Shown: positions 1 through 11,000 of the stretch, piece after piece
Layout: every line of letters begins with the position of its first letter
Position numbering within the stretch: the stretch's first letter is position 1
Assembly (NCBI GenBank): GCA_045595165.1
Contig: JAZNZY010000019.1
Span: 62,001-126,000 of the forward strand
Origin: SFLA01 sp045595165
GTDB lineage: Bacteria; Bacillota; Clostridia; Oscillospirales; CAG-382
DNA length: 64,000 nt
Direction of reading: 5' to 3'
Notes under the pieces: generated by a model
Told to the model about the DNA's origin: nothing
Databases searched by the model: none
The model's input: only the letters and a program-made list of their open reading frames with translations
Made by a program: the position numbers and the translations under genes

Positions 1-348
1 AACGTAGTAAATTCCACCGTCAAGGGCACCGGAACAACCCCCGAGGCACTTCCCGATGATCCGAGCAAGCTGCCGTTAAGCGGATGGACAGAAACCTGCG
101 ACGGCATATATCTTGAAGCTAACTATACGGGCTGGGAAACAAAAGTTACCGTTTCCGGTGATAATACCGTTGTTACCAGCGTTTCCGGCTTGGCGGTCAG
201 ACAGTATCCCATAGGTGAGGGGTATCAGGCGACCCTTACCGTAAGCGGCGGTACTTACAGCAGCGATGTTACCGAGTATCTTGATCCCGATGGCGGTTAT
301 ACATGCAACAAGATCAATGAGTCGGAATACAAGGTTTCGGTTCAATAA
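1..348 (+). CDS. C-terminal end of a secreted or surface protein (partial)
   Basis: Frame 1 is open from the window edge to a TAA at 346-348, giving the last 115 residues of a protein that starts outside the window. The visible part is rich in Thr, Val, Gly and Ser with a beta-sandwich look (for example KVTVSGDNTVVTSVSG) and has two Cys; it ends without a transmembrane anchor or sorting signal. It lies 32 nt upstream of a TasA-like gene on the same strand, so it is probably part of the same surface-protein operon. I do not recognise the family, and the N-terminus is needed to classify it. Confidence 0.7.
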   Translation, partial: NVVNSTVKGTGTTPEALPDDPSKLPLSGWTETCDGIYLEANYTGWETKVTVSGDNTVVTSVSGLAVRQYPIGEGYQATLTVSGGTYSSDVTEYLDPDGGYTCNKINESEYKVSVQ

Positions 349-380
349 CCAAAGCGTTTTTACACCAAGGAGAGGGAGTT

Positions 381-1031
381 ATGAAGCGAAAATTTAATAT
401 TCATACCCTTCTCGCGCTTTTTTGCACAGTTGCTGTTGCGGGATGTGCTCTGTGTTCCATAAATATCGCATACGGAAGATACAGCACCACAATAACCAAC
501 GATATAGGGTTTAAAGCTTCGCTCCCGCCGGAGGTTTATCTGGTTCAGACCGATTCGGAAAGCAGCAGAGTGGAGTTTACTCCCCAGTGGCAGACGGTGG
601 GCGGCGAAAAATGCCTCTCGTTTTCGCTCAGTAATTATGATATAGACGATGAAGTTGCTCCCAAGCAGGATATAACCGTGCGTATTCGGGTTTTCGTGCC
701 CGAAACATCCGCTGAAGCAGGGGATGATAATGTTGCTGTTGCGAACGTTATGAGAACTCTCGCTTTTACTCTTCACATCGGCGAGGAAGCGGCTTCATAC
801 AGCTCGAGTATGGACTATTTAAGCGAACAAACTCCTATGTATATGGAGAATGTCAGCAATACAGATGTAGAAAACGGCGGTTGGATATATAGTTTTCATA
901 CCGCTGCAATGCAGGAAGTATCCGTAGTTTTGCCGGGTGGCGAATTAACGGATATACCAATTACAATAACGGTTGCGGATACGGACACAGACACTTCTGA
1001 TTTTGTGATTTGTGTTGATAGAATCAAGTAA
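381..1031 (+). CDS. TasA-like protein with SipW-dependent signal peptide
   Basis: A 216-residue protein. The start is fixed by an AAGGAGAGGG Shine-Dalgarno site a few bases upstream. Residues 1-30 form a signal segment (basic MKRK, hydrophobic core, then IAYGRYSTTITNDIGF), the layout of the TasA/camelysin class cleaved by SipW-type signal peptidases, where an (F/Y)A-x-(Y/W) box follows the core. The remainder is beta-rich with acidic runs and no anchor. TasA-family proteins are exported and often assemble into surface or matrix fibres; that role is inferred here. It sits between a secreted-protein remnant and a 1643-aa surface protein, all plus strand. The matching SipW would have to be outside the window or be one of the two at 31-34 kb. 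Confidence 0.65.
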   Translation: MKRKFNIHTLLALFCTVAVAGCALCSINIAYGRYSTTITNDIGFKASLPPEVYLVQTDSESSRVEFTPQWQTVGGEKCLSFSLSNYDIDDEVAPKQDITVRIRVFVPETSAEAGDDNVAVANVMRTLAFTLHIGEEAASYSSSMDYLSEQTPMYMENVSNTDVENGGWIYSFHTAAMQEVSVVLPGGELTDIPITITVADTDTDTSDFVICVDRIK

Positions 1032-1074
1032 TATTCGTTAGTTATTGCCTTCATTGTTATAAGGAGACAGGCTT

Positions 1075-4000
1075 ATGAAAGAAACACAAAAAAGGATAAT
1101 GGAATACAACTTTAAGCTCCCGAAGCTTAAAGAAAAGGTAATAGCGGTTGCCTTGCTACTCGCCGTATCTGCATCTATGCTTGTTACGGTTTCTTTTGCA
1201 TGGCTTTCTATCTCTATCAACCCCGCAGTACAAGGTGTTAATACCACTGTTGCGGCGAACGGTAACCTGGAGATCGCTCTTGCAACGGGCTCCGCGGCTA
1301 CTATAACTGCGCCCGGCGAGTCCAAGGTAGGGGATAGCAATCTGCCTATTCTTGAGCGTAACCTTACCTGGGGTAACCTTGTCAACCTGGCGGATGCATC
1401 TTACGGTCTTTCCCAGATGACCCTTCGCCCCGCAAAGCTTAATGAGTTTGAACTTGCAACCAACCCTTTGTATGGACCCGTTTACGATGAAGACGGACGA
1501 GTTGTTAAACTTAATACAAACTTTGGTTATTCTATGTGGGACACTAAAACCATGGTGTTTGAACATACTGATAAACTGGGTGTTCGCTCTATAACCTCAA
1601 TGATATACGGCACGACCGGTACAGCTACTATGTACAGGAACAGGCTTGACGAGGTGAACAGTAAAAACGGTATTTTGCAGAGTAAATATACCGCTCTGGC
1701 AAACAATTCCAACCATATGAACGCTCTTACCGACGTAATGGTTGGTTATATGCTTCATGCTTTCAGAACCGGCGGTTCTTCTGTTGCCGGTTTGGTAAGC
1801 GAAGCTAATTTTACAAGGACTCAACTTCAGAACTTTAAAGTTTTATATGAAGATTTTGCAGAAGTATTGGCAGAGCAAGCTCAGGTTTATGCGGATTTTC
1901 TTAATTTACAGGCGGAAATACAGGCGTACATACAGGAAAAAAATGGCCAAGAGCCGATTTCTATTACTATTACTGCAGAGGAAATCCTTTCTTTATCCTA
2001 TGGCAGCAATGCCGCAGCTAATGCAGTGAAGAATAAGGGCTTTACCGCAATTTCCGGCGGATTTATCAATGAATTGGATTCTTATTTGACCGATTACAAT
2101 ATAGTTGTGTCCGATATAGATAATATTCAGGGAATAATCGATGCAATGACCAGAACGTCTGTTAGCTGGCCTGATGCAAAATATACCAACAGTGCAGGCG
2201 TTTCCGTTTCCTTGGAGGATATAGTTAACCGATTTGCTGTTTTGGGAACCTGCAAGGTTTATATTCCCAACGATAATGTGACAAAAGACGTTTCAGCATT
2301 TACCGGCGCCAGCACCGTAATGCTGTTGACGGACGAAGATTATATTGATATAACCATTACAAACGGTCTTTTGAAGAATTTTGAAAACCGTAACGGTGCG
2401 AGATTAAAAGCAGAAGGAATCCCTTTGCAAATGTCCGCCGCAGGACAGACTGTTGACGTAGAAGCGACCGTACAAACCAACGCGAACAAAAACCTTTTTG
2501 GCGCAGAAGCAAGTAATCTCGCTGCAACGATAACGTCAGAGATCGGCGCACCTACCCTTGTCCCCAGCGATACTTACGGTCTTGCTATAGACTTTTGGGT
2601 GAGAACAAACGCTTCCGGCGGATATCTTACCCTGCAGGGTAACGTGCTTACCGTGAAAAATGAAGTTGAAGTTACCGGTATAGATAAAAACGGCGATACC
2701 GTAAATATTTATACTCTTTCCCGCGAATCGACACAGGAAGTAGAGGGCGAAAACGGCGAAACTTCTACAGAAACTTATACTCAGACATATGACCTTTATT
2801 GGTTGGAGGAAGAGGTTACTGCAGAAGACGGTTCTACCACTAAAGAAACCGTTTGGTATAACGCTGTCACCCATTCCAGATTTGAGCTTCAGGATGGCGA
2901 AAACCCCAGACAAAAGATAGAAACTGTTGAAACTGTCATCGGCTATGAGGGAGACAACCGCGTTTGGGAGGGCGACGAGCACGCTATCCTCTCCGTAAAC
3001 AGCACTACTCAGGGCAGCGGCAGCTGTTACGTATACTATGCAGATACTCCCGAAGATCAGGCACGAAGCCTTGAGCTTCTCAAGTATATGAAGGTCGCTT
3101 TCATTGATGTAGAGGGCAATCTTCTTGCGAAGGCGTATATGGATACGGAGCGTCACTATGCGGCAAACGGTAAGGTTACCGTGCCTATGGTGCTTGAAAA
3201 CGACAGTATCAATATCGGCACAAACGACGAAGGCGAAGCAGTGTTTGCCATCACTCCGCTGGAGAAGAACACACCTATGCTGGTCACCGCCCTCGTTTAT
3301 CTTGACGGCGATAACCTTACAAACGATTACGTTCTCGCTTCTTCCGATATAGACGGTCAGCTTAATATCCAGTTTGGCAATAACCAGCTTTTGAAGCCTA
3401 TCGATAACGAAACCTTGTACAATGCTGAAATGAGCATTTCCGCCACAGTATCTCCCACCGAGTTTAATTATGATGACGGAACGGAAATGAAGAGCAGCGT
3501 TGCGGTTACGATTGAGGGCTATGAGCCTAATACCGTAGAGGCATTCTTCGTCCGCGCTATCAACGCCCAGACCGGTGCAAAAGAAGAAAAATTCGCACTT
3601 AACGATGCGGATGGCGACGGTGTATGGACATCTAATTACGAATTTATGTATCCCGGAACGTATTTGCTCCGCAGCGTTACTATCGACGGTATCGAGCGCG
3701 AGCTTACCCTGGCAGAGGGAGAATCCTTCCCTACGGTAACCGTAAAGGGTTTTGATATACGAAACGTAACTTATAATATTAACCCCACCGTGTTCAGCGT
3801 TAACAATTCATATACCGGCTCGGTAAGCCTGCAATTTGTTGCAGACGATCCCGCTAAGATGCCTCAAAAGGTAATGGGAAGATTTATCCGTGAAGACGGC
3901 ACCACCGTTAACGTAAACTTTGTTTATGATGCAACTACCCACGTCTGGACGGGTAATGCTACCTTCGTTTCCTCCGGCGTGTATACCATGCAGTACGTAG

Positions 4001-6006
4001 TGCTGGACGGCGAATATACCGAGCTCGACGAAGGCAACCGCTTTACTGTTGACGTTAAGCTGGGTATAAAGGTAGATGTTTCTACCAACACCAAAACAAA
4101 CTTTGTTATGGACGTGGATGGAAATTATCCCGAAACGTTGGATATGACGGTAGTTATTCTGGATAATAACAATCAACGTATCCTCAACGTTACGGAGGCG
4201 GAGTTGTATTATTCTCTCCGCGGATCTTCTGCTACTACTTTGTATGCAAACCTTACCTGGGATGCACAGAATCAATGCTTTACAGGCTCTCTTCCTACCA
4301 CGACAGGTATATGGAGCTTTAGCCACGTTAACATTAAACAGGGTGATTCGGTAAGCACACTTTCCACCGCAAACAGCGATGCACCTGTGTTTACCATCAT
4401 CGCTCCCGATCCTCCCGAGGATGCAAAGAATAATATCGCAACAAGATACCAGTATCTTGCAAACGCAACCGGCAGCTATAAGCAGTCGAATCAAAGCGGT
4501 AGTATCGTAACTACTATTGACGGCGCAACTGCTTCCGTCGACCTTAAGTATGCTACCGCAGCGCAGGTGTATGCAAAGCTTGAACCGGCATCATCTACCA
4601 ACGAAAAGAAGACTCCCGTATACGTTATCGGTGTAGCTTCCCCCGTTTCTCAGGAAGATCAGACAACACGCTTTACCTTCGCTATTCCCGAGGGCGAGTG
4701 GACACTTACCGAGGTTCGCGCGTGGAACGTTTACGATGCAGACCAGAATCCCTATCTTTGGAAGGACGAATTCGGCGTATCTCCTACAGAACTTACAGAA
4801 GAGCAATATTCAACCGGTATGGCTATTGACGTTGCAGATTCTACCGTTGCCGCTCTTTATAATGTGAATCTCACTTTTGCGTATAAGACCGCAACCGGTC
4901 AGATCGCGAATGAGGTGGTAACCTTCGGTAAGGGCACATCCGGCACGGAGATAGTTTCTGATTTTATGGCTTCCCATAATATTGAAGCAGGCGATATTAA
5001 GATCACCTTTACAGATAAGAATGGCCTTATCCAGAGCGGAAAGTTTAGCATAAGCGACGTTAAGCTCTTTATTGACTATGCATCTGATATAGCGAATACA
5101 GTTTCTACTTACGGCGGATATACCACTGCAAACTCATTGGGTACACACGCTGTTGCCCAGCAGGAGTTTGAAGTAAGCGGTGGCAACGTTGCTTCATTAA
5201 AGAATGCTGTAACCTTGCAGTACGCTGCTCAATATAAAATGGGTACGGTATCGTATTCTGTTGTTGCTGCAGATACTACAAAATCAGAAGAACAGCAAGT
5301 ACCTGGTGCGGATTTAGATACTGCTTATTTGTACGAGGTTTGGTCAAAGACGCCTACAGTGGTTATTAGCAATATAAGCAATAAAGACACTAGTATAAGC
5401 GTTGACAATACCAGCGAAAAAAGCCTAACTGATACTTATACTCAATCAAGCGCATCGTGGGGTCAAAAAAAGACAACGTGGACGCTTAATGACAAGCATA
5501 CGACTGCAACGCCGACCATAAGTAGCGATAACTTATCGGCTACTGTTTATTTCCAATGTAATCATGCCGCGGGAAGTTCTTGGAGCAGTACAGGATATGG
5601 TGTAACTGGACAAAGGTATCATGCATATATGAGTGATGCGGGATACGGCGTTCCTACGGTTACTTTAACACTTGGCGATATTAGCGGTTATACTTCTGCT
5701 AAGTTGGTGTTCAGCGATAATAGTCGGATCTATAGTAGCGTGTCATATACTACAGATGGTGGGAATGGTATATGGGAAACCACAGGAAGTGGCGCAGATT
5801 TCATTTGGAAGAGCACAGATAAAACTATCACTCGTTATATAGGTTATGCCAAATCGCAAAAAGAACGTTACTTCACTGATGCAATTAACGCTACCGGCGA
5901 AAAAATACCTGCAGGAGAAATTACATCCAATAAACTTGAGGTAGTATATAATGGTGTAACTTACACTTTCACTGTTCCTACTATTACCATTAACAATCCC
6001 TACTAA
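1075..6006 (+). CDS. Giant multidomain secreted surface protein (1643 aa)
   Basis: The start follows an AAGGAG site 8 nt upstream. Residues about 19-45 are a signal segment ending in VSFAWLSISINP, a SipW-type box; the next stretch (NTTVAANGNLEIALA) recurs in large clostridial surface proteins as I remember them. Residues about 780-1130 hold at least three roughly 100-residue beta-sandwich repeats, each opening with a pattern such as SATVSPTEFNYDDG or NINPTVFSVNN and closing with a (G)TY-x-LRSVTIDG-like strand. Acidic linkers and helical stretches occupy the first third. No C-terminal anchor is visible. Codon use is uneven: nt 1830-2430 and 5230-6000 are richer in A/T than the rest, suggesting mosaic variation. 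Function is probably structural or adhesive (inference). An intrinsic terminator follows. Confidence 0.75.
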   Translation: MKETQKRIMEYNFKLPKLKEKVIAVALLLAVSASMLVTVSFAWLSISINPAVQGVNTTVAANGNLEIALATGSAATITAPGESKVGDSNLPILERNLTWGNLVNLADASYGLSQMTLRPAKLNEFELATNPLYGPVYDEDGRVVKLNTNFGYSMWDTKTMVFEHTDKLGVRSITSMIYGTTGTATMYRNRLDEVNSKNGILQSKYTALANNSNHMNALTDVMVGYMLHAFRTGGSSVAGLVSEANFTRTQLQNFKVLYEDFAEVLAEQAQVYADFLNLQAEIQAYIQEKNGQEPISITITAEEILSLSYGSNAAANAVKNKGFTAISGGFINELDSYLTDYNIVVSDIDNIQGIIDAMTRTSVSWPDAKYTNSAGVSVSLEDIVNRFAVLGTCKVYIPNDNVTKDVSAFTGASTVMLLTDEDYIDITITNGLLKNFENRNGARLKAEGIPLQMSAAGQTVDVEATVQTNANKNLFGAEASNLAATITSEIGAPTLVPSDTYGLAIDFWVRTNASGGYLTLQGNVLTVKNEVEVTGIDKNGDTVNIYTLSRESTQEVEGENGETSTETYTQTYDLYWLEEEVTAEDGSTTKETVWYNAVTHSRFELQDGENPRQKIETVETVIGYEGDNRVWEGDEHAILSVNSTTQGSGSCYVYYADTPEDQARSLELLKYMKVAFIDVEGNLLAKAYMDTERHYAANGKVTVPMVLENDSINIGTNDEGEAVFAITPLEKNTPMLVTALVYLDGDNLTNDYVLASSDIDGQLNIQFGNNQLLKPIDNETLYNAEMSISATVSPTEFNYDDGTEMKSSVAVTIEGYEPNTVEAFFVRAINAQTGAKEEKFALNDADGDGVWTSNYEFMYPGTYLLRSVTIDGIERELTLAEGESFPTVTVKGFDIRNVTYNINPTVFSVNNSYTGSVSLQFVADDPAKMPQKVMGRFIREDGTTVNVNFVYDATTHVWTGNATFVSSGVYTMQYVVLDGEYTELDEGNRFTVDVKLGIKVDVSTNTKTNFVMDVDGNYPETLDMTVVILDNNNQRILNVTEAELYYSLRGSSATTLYANLTWDAQNQCFTGSLPTTTGIWSFSHVNIKQGDSVSTLSTANSDAPVFTIIAPDPPEDAKNNIATRYQYLANATGSYKQSNQSGSIVTTIDGATASVDLKYATAAQVYAKLEPASSTNEKKTPVYVIGVASPVSQEDQTTRFTFAIPEGEWTLTEVRAWNVYDADQNPYLWKDEFGVSPTELTEEQYSTGMAIDVADSTVAALYNVNLTFAYKTATGQIANEVVTFGKGTSGTEIVSDFMASHNIEAGDIKITFTDKNGLIQSGKFSISDVKLFIDYASDIANTVSTYGGYTTANSLGTHAVAQQEFEVSGGNVASLKNAVTLQYAAQYKMGTVSYSVVAADTTKSEEQQVPGADLDTAYLYEVWSKTPTVVISNISNKDTSISVDNTSEKSLTDTYTQSSASWGQKKTTWTLNDKHTTATPTISSDNLSATVYFQCNHAAGSSWSSTGYGVTGQRYHAYMSDAGYGVPTVTLTLGDISGYTSAKLVFSDNSRIYSSVSYTTDGGNGIWETTGSGADFIWKSTDKTITRYIGYAKSQKERYFTDAINATGEKIPAGEITSNKLEVVYNGVTYTFTVPTITINNPY

Positions 6007-6020
6007 TTTTTAACACTATA

Positions 6021-6042
6021 GAGCCTTCCTTTCGGAAGGCTC
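6021..6042 (+). terminator. Terminator-like hairpin after the 1643-aa gene
   Basis: A perfect 9-bp stem (GAGCCTTCC / GGAAGGCTC) with a 4-nt loop lies 15 nt after the stop codon. The T-tract is displaced (CTTCCCCCCGCTTTTT), so it may act as a partial terminator that lowers readthrough into the leucine-rich-repeat gene. Confidence 0.55.
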
Positions 6043-6075
6043 GTCTTCCCCCCGCTTTTTAAAGAGGAGTAAAGT

Positions 6076-7854
6076 ATGCTTCATTTACTTTCAAAACTGA
6101 ATATTAAACGGAGCGTTGCACTCCTTGTATCCGTTTTTGCAATCATTGCTTGCTTTTCGCTTCCAGTACGTGCCGAAAGCGGCAAGTGCGGAAACGAGCT
6201 TAGCTGGTCTTTTTCCGCAGGGACACTTGTCATAACCGGAAAAGGGGAAATGACAAATTTCACCGAGCCGGATATGGCGCCCTGGTACCACCTGCGGGAA
6301 GAGATAACCCGCATCGTTTTACCGGAAGGGCTCACCCGTATAGGTAATCTTGCCTTTTTCGGTTGCAAGAATTTAAAAACCGCAGTTATTCCCGAATACG
6401 TAAAGCGTATCGGCGAATACGCCTTTGCAAACTGCGAAAAGCTGGAAATGCTTTATCTGGGCGTGCGTGTGGCGGATATCGCCTATGCCGCCTTCAGCGG
6501 ATGCACTTCCCTTTCTGCCCTCCGCTTGCCGGACGGGCTGGAGCGTATCGGGGATCAGGCATTTTCCCGTTGCGAAAGCTTGGTTACCGTTACCATACCC
6601 ATAAACGTAAAATATATCGGCGCGCAGGCGTTTTCATACTGCGAAAACCTTGTGAGCGTGGATATAAAGGCGTATATTTCCGCCATTCCCGAGTGGATGT
6701 TTTACGGGTGCGAAAACCTGAGCACGGTTTCTCTTTCTCCTGCCGTTATCTCTGCCGGGGATTATGCTTTCGGTAATTGCGATAATTTATCGGCAGTATA
6801 TCACCAGGGCGAAAAGGTGGTGGCGGATGCTATCAAGTCCGATATCGTGGAGTATAATTCTACATTCGGAAATATGGGCTACGTGGGTGTCGGCGTTCAG
6901 TCGGATACCGCCCACAATATAGAAACTCTGGAAGATACAACCGGTAAAGTACAGCAGATATACACTACCGTTTATGAAACCGATGTACTTACTCTCGTTA
7001 CAGTGGTTCAGCATAACACATCGGGCAAACCCGGTGTAAAAGGTGAGTATTTCATCGATATGCGCCTTACTCTGGAGGGAACCAAAAACTGGGAAAAAGC
7101 GATCACCGCCGTTTCCGATGCCATAAGCAGGGAAAACGGCACCTATTCCCAAAATTCCACCCTTACCGGAATAAAGCTCACGGTTTATCTTATGGATGCT
7201 ACCGCCCTTTCGGGAGAGTTTTTGCAAGCATTTGCGGGAAGCAATGTAAAGATCGAGGTTGTCGCCCCCGCGGGTGAAACCTGGCGCACCGAGTGCGAAG
7301 ATCTTTCCCGCGATGACGTTTCGGAGGATGTGGATTTCACCTATACCGTTCAGCCTTCCGATGAGGATACGGCGGCAGAGCTTGGCTCGGATACTGTGTT
7401 TGATCTTAACTTTTCGTCAAATTCCCAGATCAAATCGGAAATTCTCGTACAGCTTCCCGTGAATACGGAGGCATACAGTAATGCGTATTTGTATCAGGTG
7501 GAAGAGGACGGCTCCCTTACACGTCTGCAAGCCGTAGCGGTGGATAAAAACGGAAACGCGCATTTTTATCTCGCAAACGTGGAAAAGGAAACGGATTACG
7601 TTATCGGCGTGAACGTTCCCGGCGAAACCAAGGACGACGTTATAATTCCCGATGATCTTGCGGCAACAAACAACGCAATACAGCGTCTTGAGGTTATTGA
7701 ATACGTCACTACGGGCACCCGCAACTTCAATGGACTCACCATAAAACACATAACGTATATAGTTATTGGTGTCCTTGCGGTAACCATCGTGGTTGTCGGC
7801 GTGATAATGTTCGCTTTCAATAAACAAAAACAAAAAGCAATGCGCGGCATGTAA
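6076..7854 (+). CDS. BspA-type leucine-rich-repeat membrane-anchored surface protein
   Basis: A 592-residue protein with an AGAGGAG site before the ATG. Residues 1-34 are a signal peptide (core ALLVSVFAIIACFSL, cleavage near VRAES). Residues about 75-240 carry seven 23-residue LRR_5/BspA repeats of the form I-x-x-I-x-x-x-AF-x-x-C-x-x-L (for example RIGEYAFANCEKLEMLYL). A beta-rich region without recognisable family follows (about 260-540), then one transmembrane helix near the end (YIVIGVLAVTIVVVGVIMF) with a short basic tail. The repeats therefore face outside on a membrane-tethered protein. BspA-type repeats are common in adhesins of gut and oral bacteria; a binding role is inferred. It is the last gene of the left surface cluster. 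Confidence 0.85.
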   Translation: MLHLLSKLNIKRSVALLVSVFAIIACFSLPVRAESGKCGNELSWSFSAGTLVITGKGEMTNFTEPDMAPWYHLREEITRIVLPEGLTRIGNLAFFGCKNLKTAVIPEYVKRIGEYAFANCEKLEMLYLGVRVADIAYAAFSGCTSLSALRLPDGLERIGDQAFSRCESLVTVTIPINVKYIGAQAFSYCENLVSVDIKAYISAIPEWMFYGCENLSTVSLSPAVISAGDYAFGNCDNLSAVYHQGEKVVADAIKSDIVEYNSTFGNMGYVGVGVQSDTAHNIETLEDTTGKVQQIYTTVYETDVLTLVTVVQHNTSGKPGVKGEYFIDMRLTLEGTKNWEKAITAVSDAISRENGTYSQNSTLTGIKLTVYLMDATALSGEFLQAFAGSNVKIEVVAPAGETWRTECEDLSRDDVSEDVDFTYTVQPSDEDTAAELGSDTVFDLNFSSNSQIKSEILVQLPVNTEAYSNAYLYQVEEDGSLTRLQAVAVDKNGNAHFYLANVEKETDYVIGVNVPGETKDDVIIPDDLAATNNAIQRLEVIEYVTTGTRNFNGLTIKHITYIVIGVLAVTIVVVGVIMFAFNKQKQKAMRGM

Positions 7855-7860
7855 ATATTA

Positions 7861-7890
7861 AAGCCTATGGAAAAATCCATAGGCTTTTTG
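7861..7890 (+). terminator. Rho-independent terminator
   Basis: A perfect 10-bp stem AAGCCTATGG / CCATAGGCTT with a 6-nt A-rich loop, followed by TTTG TT, 6 nt after the stop of the leucine-rich-repeat gene. It separates the left surface operon from the dockerin-cohesin operon. Confidence 0.9.
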
Positions 7891-7891
7891 T

Positions 7892-7935
7892 TATCGAGGG
7901 GTATTTTGTTGTAGTGGTTTATTGGGGTGATTTTA
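7892..7935 (+). repeat. Degenerate copy of the CGGGGTCCCCGA intergenic element
   Basis: The left edge TTATCGAGGGGT and the right edge TTGGGGTGATTTTA match the edges of the better-preserved elements near 18.3, 30.6, 54.3 and 59.4 kb, but the central hairpin has decayed. Like those, it sits just downstream of a terminator hairpin. The assignment is tentative. Confidence 0.35.
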
Positions 7936-7953
7936 TTTTCAACGGAAAATCTA

Positions 7954-7981
7954 TTGAAAATCCCCGGAAAATGAATATAAT
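7954..7981 (+). promoter_or_regulatory. Sigma-A-type promoter for the dockerin-cohesin operon
   Basis: TTGAAA at 7954-7959 and a consensus TATAAT at 7976-7981 with 16-nt spacing. It lies about 55 nt upstream of the preferred ATG at 8037, and downstream of a terminator, as expected for an operon promoter. Confidence 0.65.
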
Positions 7982-8036
7982 TATTATGTATAGTTATATG
8001 TATCTGCCTTTTTGGGCATTGGAAAGAAGGAAGATT

Positions 8037-11000
8037 ATGAAGCGAACATTATCGTTTATTCTCGCGCTGGTGATGCTGATCGGCTTGATGCCGATGACGG
8101 CATTTGCTACGGAGGAAGCAAACACTGCAAGTATTCAGAACCCTTTTGAAGGTAAGAAGGTTTCTATCCTCAGCCACAGTATGTCTACCTATGCGGGTGT
8201 TTCCAACAGTACCGCAGCCAATTCAACCCTCGGAAGCAATGATGTGTATTATACCGCGGGTCGGCACGATGTATATCGGGAGGATACCTGGTGGCAGCAG
8301 GTCATCGATGCGCTGGATATGGAACTTCTTGTGAACAACTCCTGGAGTGGTTCCTGTGTCTTCATGCCCCGAAAGGGCGAGGCATCCGTCGGTTATGGTG
8401 ATCGTGCAGTCAATCTGCATAACGACCATACCGGTGAAGAACCGGACATCATTTTTGTGTACTTAGGCTGTAATGACTTCGCCTACTATAAGGATACTTT
8501 TGGAGAAGCCGCTGATGTGAACTATGCCGCTCTGATTACAGACAATGGTGATGGTACTTTTACTTATGCGACTCCTACAACCACCTGTGAAGCTTATGCC
8601 ATTATGCTTCATAAGGCGGAACACCGTTACCCCGATGCGGAAATCTACTGTATGACTTCCACTGCAAGAAGAGAAACAGATTACACCGGGGACACTTATC
8701 CTGATGCAGGACAGCCTACTGCCTATAGCGCGGAACTGCAAAAGGTTGCGCAGTATTTTGGCTATCCTGTGGTCGACCTTGAAAATGCAATTCCCAAAGA
8801 TGTAGAGACCTTCGACAAATACATCGGTGATAAGCGGGCCCATGCCAATGCACTGGGCATGGATCAGATTGCCAATGAAGTCCTTTCCGTGATGCTGGGC
8901 AAGGATGCCGAGATTTGCCATGTGACCTCCGAAGATGGAACAGTACGGGAACAGGCTGTCCTTCTTGGCGGAAGTTACTACACGGATATTGAACTTCAAG
9001 AAGGTTATTCCGTAATCGTAACAATGGACGGAGAAGATGTCACCGACGAAGTCTGCAATAACGGTAAAATTTCCATCGAAAAAGTAACCGGTGACATTGC
9101 CATCTGTACTACGATACAAAGAGATCCTTTCAATTTCCGTTGGGAGATGCAAGAGGATGCGCTGATAAGTATTGGAGATACAGATAATGCATTGAGTAAG
9201 TTGGCAGGGACGGTTACAAATGGTGTCCTCAATAACACCAGATATCAGCTGGCAACTTCTGTGGTTTTGAAGCACGATCTCCCTTGGGAAGTGGAATGGC
9301 AGTTCTCCGGAAACTGGCGTGGCTGTGTGTTCACATCCGATCCAGTTCAAAACACGAAGGGCATGGTTTACCTGTCCCGTACAAATGGTGGCCAGTTGTG
9401 CTTTGGTACATGGACCGGATCACAGTATGATAATTATGGTGTTGACCTATCCTATTTAGACGACCAAGTCCACACCTATCGTTTCGTAAATCGTATTGCA
9501 GCAGACGGCAGCAATATGGTCTGGGTGTATGTGGACGGTGAAGAAATCGGACCGATGAATCACTACTACATCGGAAGCAAGGATCAGGGAAAGTCTTCCG
9601 ATTGGATCAGTGGCAAGGACTTTGTGTTTTCCTACATTAGCATGGAGGGCCACGCTCTAAAGGATTGTCGGTTGAATTATCTCCAAGTCCAAGAGTGCAA
9701 TCATACCTATGAAAACGGCAGCTGCACCGGCTGCGGGGAGAATGAGCCTTTCGAATCCATGTCTCTGCGCTACGACGATCATTTGGACATGAGCGGCAAG
9801 ACCGTGGAGATCATCAATGCCGGCACACCTACTTCCTACCAGGTCGGCTACGGCGTAGAGGAGAACAAGATTCTCGACACTGCTGTTGTTACCTTGAAGG
9901 GCAACACCCTGGTTGCCACCGGCATCGGTACGGCTACCGTGAAGATTGACGGCGAAACCTATGAAATCACTGTCACCGCCGCGCCGATCAGTCTGCTCCT
10001 GCTGATTGGTCAGAGTAATATGCGTGGCAGTGAAGGCAATGCCAACCAGTCCATCGTCTGTCCTGACGGCATGGTGTACTCCACTTATGGTGATGACCGT
10101 GGCGCAGACAACACCGCTATGACAGTGTCTAATGCTGCCCAATTCGCACCCAGTGCTCTTACCGGTACATACAGCAGCATCAATGTAGTGGGAACTACCG
10201 ATTGCCTGAGTGGATATCCGGTGTGTTCTCTGACAGAAGCCGGTGCGGGCAAGATTGGCCCCGACAGTGGCTTTGCCTATGAATGGGTAAAGCAGACCGG
10301 CGAAAAGGTTTGGGTGGTCAATGCGGCCCATGGTGGTACCAACATCACTGCCTGGCAGCCGGGAACAAAGGAATATGAGGAATGTCAGGCGCTGTTTACT
10401 GCCTGTCAGGAAACCCTGCGGAAAGAAATCGCCGCAGGTCACTTCACTCTGTCCCATATGGCATACTTTTGGTGCCAGGGCTGTACGAATCGGATCAATA
10501 CGGCTGAGTGGTATGTACAAAAATACCTAACCATGCACGAAAGCCTCAAGTCCGAAATGTCCTTCGACCATGATTCCAACCCTGCAACAACTGACAAAAC
10601 ATTTGAATTCGGAGGAATAATTCCTGTTCGAGTAGGAAGCACTACGACCTGCTATCGTGATGGAGTATATGAATCCACCAATCCTTATGCCTACCATGAG
10701 TCCTATGTGGATTTGCGTTTTTCCGGTCCCAAGGTGGCGCAGTATTGGATGTGCAACAATCCGGAACTGGAAGATATCTGGATGGTCTGTAACATTGGTG
10801 AGGATTGGGTCTGGATGCCTGACGGCACCAATGGCGTAGCAGAATACTTCCGAGCGCACTACGAAAACGGTACTGTGGACTACACTACCCAGGTTGCTCA
10901 GAAAGCATCCTGGTATACGCCTACAACGCCTGCGGCGGTACACGATTCCATCCATTACAACCAGATTGGCTATAATGAGGTCGGTCGGGAATCTGTGCGC

